A DNA stretch of 64,000 bases from Paragorgia papillata (lineage: Eukaryota > Cnidaria > Anthozoa > Scleralcyonacea > Coralliidae), in contig JAWNZC010000408.1 of NCBI GenBank assembly GCA_035771165.1, positions 806,001 to 870,000 on the forward strand, given 5' to 3'. The first letter of the stretch is position 1. Each line of letters opens with the position of its first letter. Shown here piece after piece: positions 62,286-64,000 of the stretch. Made by a program: the position numbers and the translations under genes. Under the pieces are notes generated by a model. That model was not told the origin of the DNA. It saw only the letters and a program-made list of their open reading frames with translations, and did not search any database.

Positions 62286-63258
62286 ATGGACCCAAACGTT
62301 ATCAAGAAAACACAAGACACCTTAGGGAAGGTTATTAAAAAACCTCCTTTGACCGAGAAATTACTTAACAAACCACCGTTTCGCTTCCTTCACGACATTG
62401 TTACGGAGGTATTAATATAATACATGTATATTATTCCGTCTCTCCTTTTGCTTAAATTGTTTTACGTTTTCTGATCTATTTTTTTATTCACGACTTGCTT
62501 AGGTAATAAAGATAAGTGGATTTTTTAAGGGCCTGTACCAAAATGAAGAGATGAACTCGGCAAATGTGAAGGTCGGAAATATTCATGAGTTTATTTATAA
62601 ACAGTTTATATGGCAACAGCCAACAGCTAAACACAAAATCACTTGTAATTCGTGGAGTTTAACTTTGTCGAATGCCGTTTTATTTCTCTTTCAGGAAAAG
62701 GAAGCGAAAATCGCTTTTCTTCAGAAAGCGGTTGATTGTCTAGGTGAGTAAAAATGGCTTGACTTTGACGAAACATTTTTCGTAAACCATTTATTAATAC
62801 TGAGTCATCAAGTTTTTTTCCCCTGAGTCTGTAATTTTGCCTCTTCAAAATACTAAGGGACCGATCGTTTATTACGTCTATTAGGTCAGTAATCTACTCA
62901 CGTACAGTTAAATTTATTTCCAGAAATGACTTTTTCAAATTCAAAATGGTGAATATTTCTTATTTCATAAAGTCATTCTGGTTTGCAATTTCAAAATTTA
63001 ACCCCCCTTTTTCTTTTAGGGAACTAAAAAATGTAACTCCCCCCCCTCAAAAACCACTGCCCCTCCCTGAGACGTAATAAACGATCGGTCCCTAAGGTAA
63101 CTTAATATGTCAACTTATGAGTTGTGGAAATGTTTTTTCCAACAGCATTTGTCACTGGAGAGTCACTGAGTGTCCGTCCATCAAAAATTGTTGCTGGACA
63201 TGAACCAGAGAAAACTAATGAATTCTTACAATTGCTGGGAAAGGCATGCTTGAAAAAG
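62286..63258 (+). CDS. TRAF3IP1: IFT54 (TRAF3-interacting protein 1), first four coding exons
   Basis: Exon 1 62286-62408, exon 2 62503-62571, exon 3 62695-62743, exon 4 63146-63258, each with GT-AG borders and matching phase (0, 0, 1). The product starts [20 protein letters not shown] and continues with [37 protein letters not shown] and [19 protein letters not shown], the conserved N-terminal calponin-homology-like region of IFT54/MIP-T3. This protein is part of the IFT-B complex and binds tubulin in cilia. The gene continues beyond the window. The ATG and splice sites look intact, so it is probably an expressed host gene. Confidence 0.93.
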
Positions 63259-63267
63259 GTATAAATG

Positions 63268-63700
63268 TTTTATATTTTTAACAGAAATGATAATGATAAT
63301 GATAATGATTTAATATTTCTATTGCGCAAATTAACATGTGGATATGATCAAATGCGCATTACAATGTTATGGGTGGCTTATCAGGCAATTTAGAAATTTT
63401 CACCGTGGCCGTGTTGAGGCATATCAAAGGCGCTTTATGCTGCCGCCAACAACACAGTTCAGACCACGGATCTCAACTAAGTCCTAGGTGTTGATTTTAC
63501 GGAGGGAGGAAAACCGGAGAACCCGGTGAAAAACCCTCGAAGCACAGGAGAGATCAACTAAACTCTACTCACATGGTCCAAACTCGAGAACGAGGTTATT
63601 CCCAGATGGTCACCCATCCAAGTACTAACCCCGTCCGACCGGGCTTAACTATTGGTGAGAGGCAGCGCGCTAACAGCACACGCCACCTGTGCTCGAAATA
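63268..63700 (-). mobile_element. 5S-rRNA-derived SINE with LINE 3' tail
   Basis: On the minus strand the 5' part has TTAAGCCCGGTCGGAC and TAGTACTTGGATGGGTGACC, very like the internal promoter region (A box and C box) of 5S rRNA. A middle part contains ACCGGGTTCTCCGGTTTTCC. The 3' tail GTAATGCGCATTTGATCATA...ATGTTAATTTGCGCAATA matches the LINE tail at 1505-1560, then (ATC)n-like repeats. It lies in IFT54 intron 4, antisense. Confidence 0.87.
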
Positions 63701-64000
63701 GTTATAGCTGGGGTTATAAGATAGGGCTAAAATAAGGGAGTAGGTTATTGTAAAATTTCTGTAAGATCACAGCAGCCCTATTCACCAGACTGCAGAGTTG
63801 GCCAATGGTGCACCCGAGTTTTTTTATGTGACGACCTTCAGTGCCACTGACTTGTGTTGTGCAACAATTTTTGGTGCCTCAGCCCCCCTGTGCTGTTCTC
63901 TGGGCAATGTATTTCAGGACTTTACTTTCAGGTTTAACTGAAACGTCACCCCTGCCTGCTGAGTGTGCCCCCTGGGACATCTTTTGCGCCCCTGCCCTGA
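63701..64000. other. IFT54 intron 4 (continues out of window)
   Basis: No exon or element recognised up to the window end. Confidence 0.5.

Overview
The window looks like an intron-containing, repeat-rich genome of an early-branching animal, probably a cnidarian (inference). Support: a metazoan-type tRNA-Gly(GCC), the first four coding exons of a ciliary gene (IFT54/TRAF3IP1) with GT-AG introns, a 5S-rRNA-derived SINE, a CR1/L2-like LINE, and DNA transposons of the Mutator, hAT, Harbinger-like and ISL2EU types. Very little is host gene: a one-exon group II PLP decarboxylase (4497-6254), the tRNA (40508-40578) and the IFT54 exons (62286-63258).

The centrepiece is a complete, apparently recent 20,085-bp self-synthesising element (Polinton/Maverick or adintovirus type) at 18749-38833. 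It has perfect 126-bp terminal inverted repeats starting AGTAGTG and a perfect 6-bp target duplication TGTGGC. About 24 genes are packed inside, almost all on the minus strand: protein-primed-type DNA polymerase B, rve integrase, packaging ATPase, major capsid protein, a probable penton protein, an archaeo-eukaryotic primase with PriCT, a second lone PriCT-like protein, two fibre-like proteins (collagen-like and lectin-like) that share an N-terminal peptide, a myristoylated-type protein with a Src-like N-terminus, several small membrane proteins, zinc-finger proteins and two NUMOD-like paralogues. No adenovirus-type maturation protease and no helicase were recognised. Nearly every gene has AATAAA at or just before its ATG.

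Left part (1-18748): a SAM-domain ORF broken by a 5'-truncated LINE; a 21-bp minisatellite; the decarboxylase; a cluster of small hairpin MITEs (6.6-8.75 kb); a GC-rich ~97-bp minisatellite split by a 1,024-bp hAT MITE with an 8-bp TSD; and a Mutator-like transposase pseudogene split by a 4,758-bp insertion whose ends are arrays of AAGATCTTAC. The Polinton landed just downstream of that pseudogene.

Right part (38840-64000): small MITEs, the tRNA, a GACTACCCA satellite, then an 11.2-kb ISL2EU element (48107-59320) with ~1-kb inverted repeats, a THAP/DDE transposase and a SWIM-YqaJ nuclease. A 5,981-bp hAT element with its own multi-exon BED-finger transposase has inserted into the ISL2EU transposase gene (TSD GAGAAAAG). 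A related foldback element (59535-61721) follows, then the IFT54 5' exons with the 5S-SINE in the fourth intron. The SINE shares its 3' tail with the LINE at the other end of the window.
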